DNA of 64,000 nucleotides. It comes from Streptomyces sp. TP-A0356. GTDB taxonomy: Bacteria; Actinomycetota; Actinomycetes; Streptomycetales; Streptomycetaceae. Under the pieces are notes generated by a model, which did not search any database, was not told where the DNA came from, and worked only from the letters and a program-made list of their open reading frames with translations. Positions 36,600 through 44,634 of this stretch are shown piece by piece. The stretch is taken from NCBI RefSeq assembly GCF_001417775.1, contig NZ_BBZJ01000021.1, positions 186,001-250,000 on the forward strand. Direction: 5' to 3'. Each line of letters begins with the position of its first letter. The first letter of the stretch is position 1. The position numbers and the translations under genes are program-made.

Positions 36600-37751
36600 A
36601 TGACAAGTTCTGAGACAGCCCCGCTCCGCGCCCGTGCCGAGATCGACCTCGCGGCCCTGCGGGCGAACGTACGCACCCTGCGCGCCGTCGCCCCCGGCGC
36701 CGCCCTGATGGCCGTGGTGAAGTCGGACGCGTACGGCCACGGGGCGGTGCCGTGCGCCCGTGCCGCCGTCGAAGCCGGCGCCGAATGGCTCGGCACCGCC
36801 ACCCCCGAGGAGGCCTTCGCGCTGCGCGCGGCGGGCCTGCCGGGGCGCGTCCTGTGCTGGCTGTGGACCCCCGGTGGCCCCTGGCGCAGGGCGATCGAGG
36901 CCGACGTCGACGTCTCCGTGAGCGGTCTGTGGGCCCTGGAGGAGCTGCGCGAGGCGGCGGCCGCGGCCGGGGCGCCCGCCCGCGTCCACCTCAAGGCCGA
37001 CACCGGCCTCGGGCGCAGCGGCTGCCAGCCGGCCGACTGGCCCGAGCTCGTCGCCGAGGCCCTGCGTGCCCAGGCGGACGGGCTGCTCACCGTGGTCGGC
37101 CTGTGGTCGCACTTCGCCTGCGCCGACGAGCCCGGCCACCCCTCCATCCAGGCCCAGCTCACCCGCTTCCGCGAGATGGTGGCGTACGCCGAGGAGCAGG
37201 GCGCACGGCCGGAGGTGCGCCACATCGCCAACTCGCCCGCCACGCTGACCCTGCCCGAGGCCCACTTCGACCTCGTCCGGACGGGGATCGCGATCTACGG
37301 CCTCTCGCCCAGCCCCGAGGTCGGCAGCCCGGCCGAGCTCGGACTACGCCCGGTGATGACCCTGAAGGCCTCGCTCGCCCTGGTGAAGCAGGTCCCCGGC
37401 GGCCACGGCGTCAGCTACGGCCACCTGTACACCACCCCCGGCACCACGACCCTCGGCCTGGTCCCGGTCGGCTACGCGGACGGCATCCCGCGCCATGCCT
37501 CGGGCACCGGCCCGGTCCTGGTCGACGGCAAGCTGCGTACGGTCGCGGGCCGGATCGCCATGGACCAGTTCGTGGTGGACCTGGGCGGCGACGAGCCCCG
37601 GCCCGGCACCGAGGCGATCCTCTTCGGTCCCGGAGACCGCGGCGAGCCCACCGCCGAGGACTGGGCGCAGGCGGCGGGAACCATCGCTTACGAAATCGTG
37701 ACCCGGATCGGAACCCGTGTGCCGCGCGTCTACGTGAAGGTGAATGCCTAA
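36600..37751 (+). CDS. alr: Alanine racemase
   Basis: 383 residues. PLP enzyme making D-alanine for peptidoglycan. K41 in VVKSDAYGHG is the PLP lysine, HLKADTGLGRSG is the barrel motif, and SYGHLY (~270) supplies the second catalytic Tyr region. VGYADGIPR and AGRIAMDQ are conserved C-terminal motifs. It follows the fused NAD(P)HX enzyme and precedes the hydrolase-tsaE run, the usual Streptomyces order. Confidence 0.96.
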   Translation: MTSSETAPLRARAEIDLAALRANVRTLRAVAPGAALMAVVKSDAYGHGAVPCARAAVEAGAEWLGTATPEEAFALRAAGLPGRVLCWLWTPGGPWRRAIEADVDVSVSGLWALEELREAAAAAGAPARVHLKADTGLGRSGCQPADWPELVAEALRAQADGLLTVVGLWSHFACADEPGHPSIQAQLTRFREMVAYAEEQGARPEVRHIANSPATLTLPEAHFDLVRTGIAIYGLSPSPEVGSPAELGLRPVMTLKASLALVKQVPGGHGVSYGHLYTTPGTTTLGLVPVGYADGIPRHASGTGPVLVDGKLRTVAGRIAMDQFVVDLGGDEPRPGTEAILFGPGDRGEPTAEDWAQAAGTIAYEIVTRIGTRVPRVYVKVNA

Positions 37752-37828
37752 CAAGGTGGGTAACCCACACGGGTGAGTCTGGGCAGGCGTACGGCAGGAC
37801 GAGCGAAGCCCCCGGGGAGGAGCGGGAC

Positions 37829-39061
37829 GTGAGCGAGAGCAGCGCGGAGACGGCCGTGGAGGCCGTCAGGAGCGCGGCCGCCACTGCCGCCGGGAACTGG
37901 CGCATCGCCGGTGTCGCCGGCGCCGCGATAGGCGTGGTCGCGGCGGGCGCCGCGGCCGGTGTCGCCATCGAGCGGATGACGGTCGGCCGCGGCATGCGCC
38001 GCAAGGCCCGGCTCGCCCTCGACTCGGCGGGACCGTACGGAGCCCTGCGCGGCACCCCCGGCAAGGCGCGGGCGGACGACGGCACCGAGTTGTACTACGA
38101 GGTCGACGACGTCGAGCCGGAGGGCGGCTCGGCACCACGCCGCCGCCGACTCTTCGGGCGCAAGGCCCCGGCCCCGGTCACCGTCGTCTTCAGCCACGGC
38201 TACTGCCTCAACCAGGACTCCTGGCACTTCCAGCGGGCCGCTCTGCGCGGCGTCGTCCGCACCGTGCACTGGGACCAGCGCAGCCACGGCCGCTCCGCGC
38301 GCGGGATGGCCCAGGCCGACGGCACGCCCGTCTCCATCGACCAGCTCGGGCGCGACCTCAAGGCCGTGATAGACGCGGCCGTGCCGGAGGGCCCGATGGT
38401 GCTCGTCGGTCACTCCATGGGCGGTATGACGGTCATGGCCCTCGCCGACCAGTACCCCGAGCTGATCCGCGACCGGGTCGTCGGCGTCGCCCTCGTCGGC
38501 ACCTCCTCCGGGCGCCTCGGCGAGGTCAACTTCGGGCTTCCGGTCGCGGGCGTCAACGCCGTGCGGCGCATACTCCCCGGCGTGCTGAAGGCGCTGGGGC
38601 AGCAGGCCGCGCTGGTGGAGAGGGGGCGCAGGGCCACGGCCGACCTGTTCGCGGGGATCATCAAGCGGTACTCGTTCGCTTCCCGGGACGTCGACCCGGC
38701 CGTCGCCCGGTTCGCGGAGCGGATGATCGAGGGCACGCCGATCGACGTGGTCGCCGAGTTCTACCCCGCCTTCACCGACCACGACAAGACGAAGGCGCTG
38801 GCCCGCTTCGCCGGTCTGCCGGTGCTCGTACTGGCCGGCGTCCAGGACCTGGTCACCCCGAGCGAGCACAGCGAGGCGATCGCCGGTCTGCTGCCGGACG
38901 CCGAACTGGTGCTCGTGCCGGACGCGGGGCACCTCGTCATGCTGGAGCACCCCGAGGTCGTCACGGACCGCCTCGCCGACCTCCTCGTGCGCGCGGGAGC
39001 GGTCCCCGCAGGGGCTACCGTGGGTGGCTATGGAAGCACCAGCACCGCACAGCCCGGCTGA
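37829..39061 (+). CDS. Membrane-anchored alpha/beta hydrolase
   Basis: 410 residues from the GTG at 37829, with GGAGGAG upstream. A hydrophobic helix spans ~26-49, so it is probably anchored in the membrane. The alpha/beta-hydrolase fold follows, with oxyanion region SHGYCLN, nucleophile elbow GHSMGG, acid D in GVQDLVTP and His in DAGHLV. Substrate unknown. The 3' end overlaps tsaE by about 32-38 bases, so they are translationally linked. Confidence 0.88.
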   Translation: MSESSAETAVEAVRSAAATAAGNWRIAGVAGAAIGVVAAGAAAGVAIERMTVGRGMRRKARLALDSAGPYGALRGTPGKARADDGTELYYEVDDVEPEGGSAPRRRRLFGRKAPAPVTVVFSHGYCLNQDSWHFQRAALRGVVRTVHWDQRSHGRSARGMAQADGTPVSIDQLGRDLKAVIDAAVPEGPMVLVGHSMGGMTVMALADQYPELIRDRVVGVALVGTSSGRLGEVNFGLPVAGVNAVRRILPGVLKALGQQAALVERGRRATADLFAGIIKRYSFASRDVDPAVARFAERMIEGTPIDVVAEFYPAFTDHDKTKALARFAGLPVLVLAGVQDLVTPSEHSEAIAGLLPDAELVLVPDAGHLVMLEHPEVVTDRLADLLVRAGAVPAGATVGGYGSTSTAQPG

Positions 39062-39560
39062 GGCCCCGATGCCGGGCGTCACCACCGAGTTCACCGTCAC
39101 CTCCCCCGAACAGATGCAGGAACTGGGGCGCCGTCTCGCCAAGCTGCTGCGCGCCGGCGACCTCGTGATGCTGAACGGCGAGCTGGGCGCGGGCAAGACC
39201 ACGCTGACCCGCGGCCTCGGCGAGGGACTGGGCGTGCGGGGCGCGGTCACCTCGCCGACCTTCGTGATCGCCCGTGTGCACCCGTCCCTCGGGGACGGCC
39301 CGCCGCTGGTCCACGCGGACGCCTACCGCCTGGGCGGCGGGCTGGACGAGATGGAGGACCTCGACCTCGACATCTCGCTGCCGGAGTCGGTGGTCGTCGT
39401 GGAGTGGGGCGAGGGCAAGGTCGAGGAACTGACGGACGACCGGCTCCACGTGGTCATCCACCGCGCCGTCGGGGACACGACCGACGAGGTGCGGCACGTC
39501 ACCGTCACGGGGCTCGGACAGCGCTGGGCGACGGTGGACCTGGGTGTGCTGTCGGCCTGA
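39030..39560 (+). CDS. tsaE: tRNA t6A biosynthesis ATPase TsaE
   Basis: 176 residues from the ATG at 39030 (a GTG at 39024 adds two). Walker A GELGAGKTT is at 50-58, and the VTSPTFV and VEWGEG motifs follow. TsaE binds TsaB-TsaD and drives the threonylcarbamoyl transfer cycle. tsaB and tsaD lie downstream at 40673 and 41846, separated from tsaE by two unrelated genes. Confidence 0.94.
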   Translation: MEAPAPHSPAEAPMPGVTTEFTVTSPEQMQELGRRLAKLLRAGDLVMLNGELGAGKTTLTRGLGEGLGVRGAVTSPTFVIARVHPSLGDGPPLVHADAYRLGGGLDEMEDLDLDISLPESVVVVEWGEGKVEELTDDRLHVVIHRAVGDTTDEVRHVTVTGLGQRWATVDLGVLSA

Positions 39561-39656
39561 GCGGCCCGGTGCGTTCGTATCCTCGGTCGACTCCTCGGCC
39601 GACCGTGCCGACAAGCCGTCGGCAAAGTGTTGCGCCGCAGGTACCGGGCGTGGTCA

Positions 39657-39674
39657 CATGGACATCAGTCCATG
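39657..39674. repeat. Inverted repeat upstream of the 39733 ORF
   Basis: CATGGAC-ATCA-GTCCATG, a perfect 7-bp inverted repeat, 58 bp upstream of the small ORF. It is operator-like in size; the regulator is unknown. Confidence 0.4.
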
Positions 39675-39732
39675 GTTAGGTCTGCCTAAGTCTGCCTGGC
39701 CATGCCCGCCCCCGCGACTCCAGGAGGCGTCC

Positions 39733-39915
39733 ATGCCGGCTTCAGAACGAGACGAGACGCCGCCGCGCGTGGTCGCCGGGACCGCCGGAGTGTCGATGCG
39801 GGACCTGCTGGCGTCGTGCGCCGCGGCGAAGGTGATCTCGACACCGCCGCGGGACCCCGCACCTCCGCAGCCCCGCCCGACGCCCGCGACCGAGGAGCAC
39901 CGTCGCGCCGCGTAG
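39733..39915 (+). CDS. Small hypothetical Pro-rich protein
   Basis: 60 residues (MPASERDETPPRVV), preceded by a very good AGGAGG 6 nt before the ATG, which is the main reason to accept it. A short hydrophobic-amphipathic centre (SMRDLLASCAAAKV) is followed by a Pro-rich tail. No known domain. It lies between tsaE and a minus-strand exported protein. Confidence 0.6.
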   Translation: MPASERDETPPRVVAGTAGVSMRDLLASCAAAKVISTPPRDPAPPQPRPTPATEEHRRAA

Positions 39916-39942
39916 GCCCCCCGGCGCGGCATGCGCTCCCGG

Positions 39943-40500
39943 CTACTTGATGACGACGACCTTCGTGTTGAAGGTCGCGAACTCCCACATCGCCGTGCCG
40001 TCCGCTCGGGACTCGCGGATCCCGCCCAGCTTCTTCGAGGCGTCGGGCGGGGCCGTCGTGCCGTCCACCGCCGCGCTGAAGCCGAACACGACGCTGTCGC
40101 CGGCCACCGCGAACCGCACGATGTGCTCCACCGCCGTACCGTCCGATCCGGTGCCGGTGGCGGACCGGGAGTTCACCGGGTACGTGCCCGGGGCCGGGTC
40201 CACCGTCCCCGGTGTGACGCCGAACGTGCGCTGGACCTTGTTGTCCGCGCCGACCAGCCACACCCGGTTGTCGCCGAGCGAGTACACCACCCGCTCACCG
40301 GTGCCCGAGCCGCCCGGCAGCGCCGTCGGGTTCTTCGTGTCCCGGGGTGACCTCGACGGGCCGTGCGCCGGGGACTTCTTCACCTGCGGCTTGCCCAGCG
40401 AGTCGGGCACGTGTGCCGACGCCTGGAAGGCGAGGAAACCGACAGCCATGATGGCCGCCGCGGTGAGCCCGGCCACGATTCCCGAGCTGCTCCTAGCCAC
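39943..40500 (-). CDS. Exported protein of unknown function
   Basis: 185 residues from the GTG at 40500, which follows GAGAGGTGG. A signal anchor or signal peptide covers ~10-31 (GLTAAAIMAVGFLAFQASA). A Pro/Ser/Lys linker follows, then a beta-rich domain of ~110 residues (VVYSLGDNRVWLVGADN) with no family I recognise. A longer frame reaches 40956 but overlaps tsaB antisense and is not credible. Confidence 0.75.
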   Translation of the reverse strand: MARSSSGIVAGLTAAAIMAVGFLAFQASAHVPDSLGKPQVKKSPAHGPSRSPRDTKNPTALPGGSGTGERVVYSLGDNRVWLVGADNKVQRTFGVTPGTVDPAPGTYPVNSRSATGTGSDGTAVEHIVRFAVAGDSVVFGFSAAVDGTTAPPDASKKLGGIRESRADGTAMWEFATFNTKVVVIK

Positions 40501-40672
40501 CCTGTGCCCACCTCTCGACCCAGCACGCGGAAGTACGCGTCGCCCGTGTCCCTCGTACGACGTACCGATTCGCTTGCCGATTCGGTCGTACGTCTTCGCT
40601 GTGACGGTAGCAGCAGGCGCGGGCCGGACCGGGTCGGCCGTGCGCCGGGCGCGGGCGCCGTAGGCTGTTTGC

Positions 40673-41326
40673 GTGCTCTTGCTCGCTCTGGATACCGCCA
40701 CCCCCGCCGTCACCGTCGCCCTGCACGACGGCACGTCCGTCGTCGCCTCGTCGAGCCAGGTGGACGCTCGTCGACACGGGGAGCTGCTGCTGCCCGCCGT
40801 CGACCGGGTCCTCGCCGAGGCGGACACACGGCTCGACGCCGTCACCGGCATCGTCGTGGGCGTGGGCCCCGGCCCGTACACCGGGCTGCGCGTCGGCCTG
40901 ATGACCGCCGACACGTTCGGGCTCGCGCTCGGCGTGCCCGTCCACGGCCTGTGCACCCTCGACGCCCTCGCCTACGCCTCCGACCTCACCGTGCCGTTCG
41001 TGGTCGCCACGGACGCGCGCCGCAAGGAGGTCTACTGGGCGCGCTACGACAACGCCCGGACCCGTGTCACCGAGCCCGCCGTGGACCGGCCCGCGGACAT
41101 CGCGGAACAGGTGGCGGGGCTGCCCGCCGTCGGCGCCGGCGCGCTGCTGTATCCCGGCACCTTCGAACAGGCGCGCGAGCCCGAGCACGTCTCGGCGGCG
41201 GCGCTCGCGTCCCTGGCGGTCGAGAGGCTGGCGGCGGGCGAGGAACTGGCCGCGCCCCGTCCGCTGTACCTGCGCCGCCCGGACGCGCAGGTGCCCAAGA
41301 ACTACAAGGTGGTCACCCCCAAGTGA
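40673..41326 (+). CDS. tsaB: tRNA t6A biosynthesis protein TsaB
   Basis: 217 residues, ASKHA fold, starting MLLLALDTATPAVTVAL. TsaB is the inactive scaffold that dimerises with TsaD; the GPGPYTGLRVG motif near residue 64 is characteristic. GTG start. Its TGA overlaps the rimI GTG by one to four bases, so tsaB-rimI-tsaD form a translationally coupled unit. Confidence 0.95.
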   Translation: MLLLALDTATPAVTVALHDGTSVVASSSQVDARRHGELLLPAVDRVLAEADTRLDAVTGIVVGVGPGPYTGLRVGLMTADTFGLALGVPVHGLCTLDALAYASDLTVPFVVATDARRKEVYWARYDNARTRVTEPAVDRPADIAEQVAGLPAVGAGALLYPGTFEQAREPEHVSAAALASLAVERLAAGEELAAPRPLYLRRPDAQVPKNYKVVTPK

Positions 41327-41853
41327 CCGCGCCCGTGACGCCCGAGCTGCGCGAGATGCGCTGGTGGGACATCGACTCCGTACTGGGCCTCGAGAAGGAC
41401 CTCTTCCCCGAGGACGCCTGGTCGCGGGGCATGTTCTGGTCCGAGCTGGCGCACTCCCGGGGTCCGGAGGCGACCCGGCGGTACATCGTGGCCGTCAAGG
41501 GCGAGCGGGTCGTCGGATACGCGGGGCTGGCGGCCCAGGGCGACCTGGGTGACATCCAGACCATCGCCGTCGCCCGCGACCACTGGGGCACGGGTCTCGG
41601 CGGCCGGCTGCTGACCGAGCTGCTCAGGGCCGCGACCTCCTTCGAGTGCGCCGAGGTGATGCTCGAATGCAGGGTCGACAACGTGCGCGCGCAGAAGCTG
41701 TACGAGCGCTTCGGCTTCGAGCCCATCGGCTTCAGGCGCGGCTACTACCAGCCGGGAAGCGTGGACGCCCTGGTGATGCGTCTGACCACCGTGCCCGACA
41801 GCGGCTGCGCTGCGGGCTCCGAATCAGTACAAGGAACCGAGAGCAATGGCTGA
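41323..41853 (+). CDS. rimI: Ribosomal protein S18 alanine N-acetyltransferase
   Basis: 176 residues from the GTG at 41323. GNAT fold with the acetyl-CoA loop around RDHWGTGLGGRLL and the C-terminal LYERFGFEPIGFRRGYY signature. RimI acetylates S18 N-terminus in E. coli. The last ~18 residues are a Ser/Gly-rich tail. The stop overlaps the tsaD start by 8 bases. Confidence 0.93.
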   Translation: MTAPVTPELREMRWWDIDSVLGLEKDLFPEDAWSRGMFWSELAHSRGPEATRRYIVAVKGERVVGYAGLAAQGDLGDIQTIAVARDHWGTGLGGRLLTELLRAATSFECAEVMLECRVDNVRAQKLYERFGFEPIGFRRGYYQPGSVDALVMRLTTVPDSGCAAGSESVQGTESNG

Positions 41854-42943
41854 CGAACCCCTGGTCCTGGGGATCGAGACCTCCTGCGACGAGACCGGTG
41901 TCGGCATCGTCCGCGGTACCACCCTCCTCGCGGACGCCGTCGCGTCCAGCGTCGACGAGCACGCGCGCTTCGGCGGGGTGGTGCCGGAGGTCGCCTCCCG
42001 CGCGCACCTGGAGGCGATGGTGCCCACGATCGACCGGGCGCTGAAGGAAGCGGGGGTGAGCGCGAAAGACCTGGACGGTATCGCGGTCACCGCCGGGCCC
42101 GGTCTGGCCGGCGCGCTGCTGGTCGGCGTCTCGGCGGCGAAGGCGTACGCGTACGCCCTGGGCAAGCCGCTGTACGGCGTCAACCACCTCGCCTCCCACA
42201 TCTGCGTGGACCAGCTCGAGCACGGCGCCCTGCCCGAGCCGACGATGGCGCTCCTGGTGAGCGGCGGACACTCGTCCCTCCTGCTGTCCACGGACATCAC
42301 GTCGGACGTACGCCCCATGGGCGCCACCATCGACGACGCGGCGGGCGAGGCCTTCGACAAGATCGCGCGGGTGCTGAACCTCGGCTTCCCCGGCGGCCCG
42401 GTCATCGACCGGTACGCGAAGGAGGGCGACCCGGCCGCGATCGCGTTCCCGCGCGGTCTGACCGGGCCGCGCGACCCCGCGTACGACTTCTCCTTCTCCG
42501 GCCTGAAGACGTCCGTGGCCCGCTGGATCGAGGCGAAGCGAGCGGCGGGGGAGGAAGTGCCGGTACGGGACGTGGCGGCCTCCTTCCAGGAGGCGGTGGT
42601 GGACGTGCTGACCCGCAAGGCCGTACGGGCCTGCAAGGACGAGGGCGTCGACCATCTGATGATCGGCGGCGGTGTGGCGGCGAACTCGCGCCTGCGCGTG
42701 CTGGCCGAGGAGCGGTGCACCGCGGCCGGGATCCGGCTGCGGGTGCCCCGCCCCAAGCTGTGCACGGACAACGGCGCGATGGTCGCGGCCCTGGGAGCCG
42801 AGATGGTCGCCCGGGGGCGGGCCGCCTCTGACTGGGATCTGTCGGCGGACTCGTCGCTTCCGGTGACGGACCCGCATGTGCCGGGCCACTCGCACAGCCA
42901 CGATCACGTGCACGAGATCAGCAAGGAGAACCTGTACTCGTGA
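41846..42943 (+). CDS. tsaD: tRNA t6A threonylcarbamoyltransferase TsaD
   Basis: 365 residues. It transfers threonylcarbamoyl to A37 of ANN-decoding tRNAs. ETSCDET is at 11-17, and the iron ligands H114 and H118 are in NHLASH. The ASKHA ATPase core includes LLVSGGHSSLLL and GGGVAANSRLR. The C-terminus ends in an unusual His-rich tail (HSHSHDHVH, ~350-358) beyond the normal catalytic core. ATG start overlaps rimI by 8 bases. Confidence 0.96.
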   Translation: MADEPLVLGIETSCDETGVGIVRGTTLLADAVASSVDEHARFGGVVPEVASRAHLEAMVPTIDRALKEAGVSAKDLDGIAVTAGPGLAGALLVGVSAAKAYAYALGKPLYGVNHLASHICVDQLEHGALPEPTMALLVSGGHSSLLLSTDITSDVRPMGATIDDAAGEAFDKIARVLNLGFPGGPVIDRYAKEGDPAAIAFPRGLTGPRDPAYDFSFSGLKTSVARWIEAKRAAGEEVPVRDVAASFQEAVVDVLTRKAVRACKDEGVDHLMIGGGVAANSRLRVLAEERCTAAGIRLRVPRPKLCTDNGAMVAALGAEMVARGRAASDWDLSADSSLPVTDPHVPGHSHSHDHVHEISKENLYS

Positions 42944-43194
42944 CCGTCGCCCTGATGTGGGAGGCCCGGGCCGCCGCCGGACGGGGCGAGGAGCTGCTGG
43001 CCTGGGCCCGGGAGCAGAAGCTGACGCCCGCGCCGCTGCGCCGCGAGACCTTCCGCGCGCCCCAGGACCGGGTCCTGATCATCACGTGGTGGGATGCGTC
43101 GTACGACGCCGACCTTCCCGAACTCCCCGAGCCTGGCGGGGAGTTGGTGACCCGGGCGGTGCACCGGTGGCGGTTCGAGTCGATGGACGGGTGA
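42940..43194 (+). CDS. Small conserved hypothetical protein, possibly ABM-like
   Basis: 84 residues, starting MTVALMWEARAAAGRGEELLAW. The length and the alternating strand-helix pattern resemble an antibiotic-biosynthesis-monooxygenase-like (dimeric alpha/beta barrel) fold, but there is no decisive motif. The GTG overlaps the tsaD TGA by 4 bases, so it is probably cotranslated with tsaD. Confidence 0.65.
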   Translation: MTVALMWEARAAAGRGEELLAWAREQKLTPAPLRRETFRAPQDRVLIITWWDASYDADLPELPEPGGELVTRAVHRWRFESMDG

Positions 43195-43207
43195 GGAGCC
43201 GGGGACT

Positions 43208-43822
43208 TCAGCCTCCGTTGCTCCCAGAGGTGGGCGCCACGGTGTTGCCGGTGACCGAGCCGCTCGCACCGTCGATGGTCACCAGGTGCCGGACGCCGTC
43301 GGTGCCCAGCACCTCGACCTCCCAGGCGCTTCCGCCGCCCTGCTGTCCGACCACGCGCAGCGCGTCCGCCTTCCCACCGGGGACCGCCTTGGTGGCCGCC
43401 TGGACAGCCTTGTCCGCCGCGACCGCCGGCACCGGCGCGGGCGCGAGATTCCCCTGAGTTCCCTGGGCTCCCTGGGTGCCCTGGGTGCCTTGAGCCGCCT
43501 GGGACTTGTCGTCCTGGCCGCCGTCCGTGCCTCGGCCGTTCCCGTGCCCTCGGAACCTTCCCTCGTCGCCGTCGCGGGTGTCGCCACCGCGGGTCTCGTC
43601 GCCGCCCCGCCGGTCCTGCTCCGCCGCGACGCGGTCGTGTCCGCCCCTTCCTTCGTGGTGGTGCTCCGCGAGTGCGGCGGCGCCCACGGCGGCACCGCCC
43701 AGCAGGACCACCGCGGCGCCGACAGCCACCACACGGCTGCGGCCCAGCCGCGGAAGGCGCCGCCAAAACAGCTTCCTGGCCTGCGTGGACTCGGGGTGTT
43801 CCGGCGGGACGGGCTGGGACAT
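43208..43822 (-). CDS. Exported PepSY-domain protein
   Basis: 204 residues. One transmembrane helix or signal anchor at ~30-52 (VVAVGAAVVLLGGAAV), then a His/Arg/Asp/Gly-rich low-complexity stretch and QGTQGTQGAQGTQG repeats (~110-124). The C-terminal ~75 residues match a PepSY domain (alpha then beta strands, ADALRVVGQQGGGSAWEVEVLGTDG). PepSY proteins are thought to modulate peptidases or sensors. It is divergent from a two-component system and shares the intervening regulatory repeats, so it is a likely target. Ribosome-binding site AGGAG precedes the ATG. Confidence 0.85.
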   Translation of the reverse strand: MSQPVPPEHPESTQARKLFWRRLPRLGRSRVVAVGAAVVLLGGAAVGAAALAEHHHEGRGGHDRVAAEQDRRGGDETRGGDTRDGDEGRFRGHGNGRGTDGGQDDKSQAAQGTQGTQGAQGTQGNLAPAPVPAVAADKAVQAATKAVPGGKADALRVVGQQGGGSAWEVEVLGTDGVRHLVTIDGASGSVTGNTVAPTSGSNGG

Positions 43823-43884
43823 GCTCGGCTCCTGATGGTTCGGCCGGCCCTGCGCCGGCTGCTGCGGTCAGCTTGGAGCGCCGT

Positions 43885-43912
43885 TGCTGAAGCCAGGCTG
43901 AAGGCAGCTGAA
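43885..43912 (+). promoter_or_regulatory. Three direct GCTGAAG repeats in the PepSY/response-regulator spacer
   Basis: GCTGAAG occurs at 43885-43891, 43896-43902 and 43906-43912, at 11 and 10 bp spacing, i.e. on one face of the helix. OmpR-family regulators typically bind such phased direct repeats. They lie 45 bp before the response regulator start. Confidence 0.6.
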
Positions 43913-43956
43913 GGCGTCTTCAGGAACCTCGCGGACGGCATGCGAGGCTGTACTCC

Positions 43957-44634
43957 GTGCGCGTACTGGTGGTGGAGGACGAGAAGCGGCTCGCCGCCGC
44001 CCTGCAGCGCGGGCTGACGGCCGAGGGATTCACCGTCGACGTCGCCCACGACGGGAACCAGGGGCTGTGGCTCGCCCTGGAGCACGGCTACGACGTGATC
44101 GTGCTCGACATCATGCTGCCCGGCCTCAACGGCTACCGCGTCTGCGCCAGGTTGCGCGCGGCCGGCAGCGAGACGCCGATCCTGATGCTCACCGCCAAGG
44201 ACGGCGAGTACGACGAGGCCGAGGCGCTGGACACCGGCGCCGACGACTTCCTGTCCAAGCCGTTCTCCTACGTGGTCCTGGTGGCCCGGCTCCGGGCACT
44301 GCACCGCCGCACCGGCCACCGGCTCCCCGCGACACTCGCGCTCGGCGACCTGGTCATCGACCCGGCCCGCCGCACCTGCGTCCGCGGCGGCAGCGAAGTG
44401 CGGCTGACCACAAGGGAGTTCGCGATCCTGGAGTACCTGGCCCGCCGCGCGGGCGAGGTGGTGTCCAAGCGCGAGATCCTCCAGCACGTCTGGGACTCCG
44501 CCTTCGAGGCCGACCTCAACCTCGTCGAGGTCCATGTCAGCGCCGTCCGTCGCAAGATCGACACCCCCTTCGGGCGGTCCGCCCTGGAGACCGTCCGCGG
44601 TGCCGGATACCGGCTGGCGGCCGACGGTGGCTAG
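43957..44634 (+). CDS. OmpR-family response regulator
   Basis: 225 residues. Receiver domain with phosphoacceptor D51 (VLDIMLPG) and conserved K101 (FLSKPFS); the C-terminal ~95 residues are a winged-helix DNA-binding domain with TTREFAILEYLA and the VHVSAVRRKID recognition region. The GTG start gives MRVLVVEDEKRLAAAL. Followed directly by its histidine kinase. The triple direct repeat upstream suggests autoregulation and control of the divergent PepSY gene (inference). Confidence 0.93.
   Translation: MRVLVVEDEKRLAAALQRGLTAEGFTVDVAHDGNQGLWLALEHGYDVIVLDIMLPGLNGYRVCARLRAAGSETPILMLTAKDGEYDEAEALDTGADDFLSKPFSYVVLVARLRALHRRTGHRLPATLALGDLVIDPARRTCVRGGSEVRLTTREFAILEYLARRAGEVVSKREILQHVWDSAFEADLNLVEVHVSAVRRKIDTPFGRSALETVRGAGYRLAADGG

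Noticed and set aside
37748..39250. 500-codon minus-strand frame opposite the alpha/beta hydrolase
   Set aside because: Antisense shadow; the plus-strand gene has catalytic motifs and a strong ribosome-binding site.
39670..39695. TTAGGTCTGCCTAAG as a possible iron box (DmdR1/IdeR site)
   Set aside because: The half-sites TTAGG and CCTAA are only 4 nt apart; the consensus needs about 9, so it does not fit.
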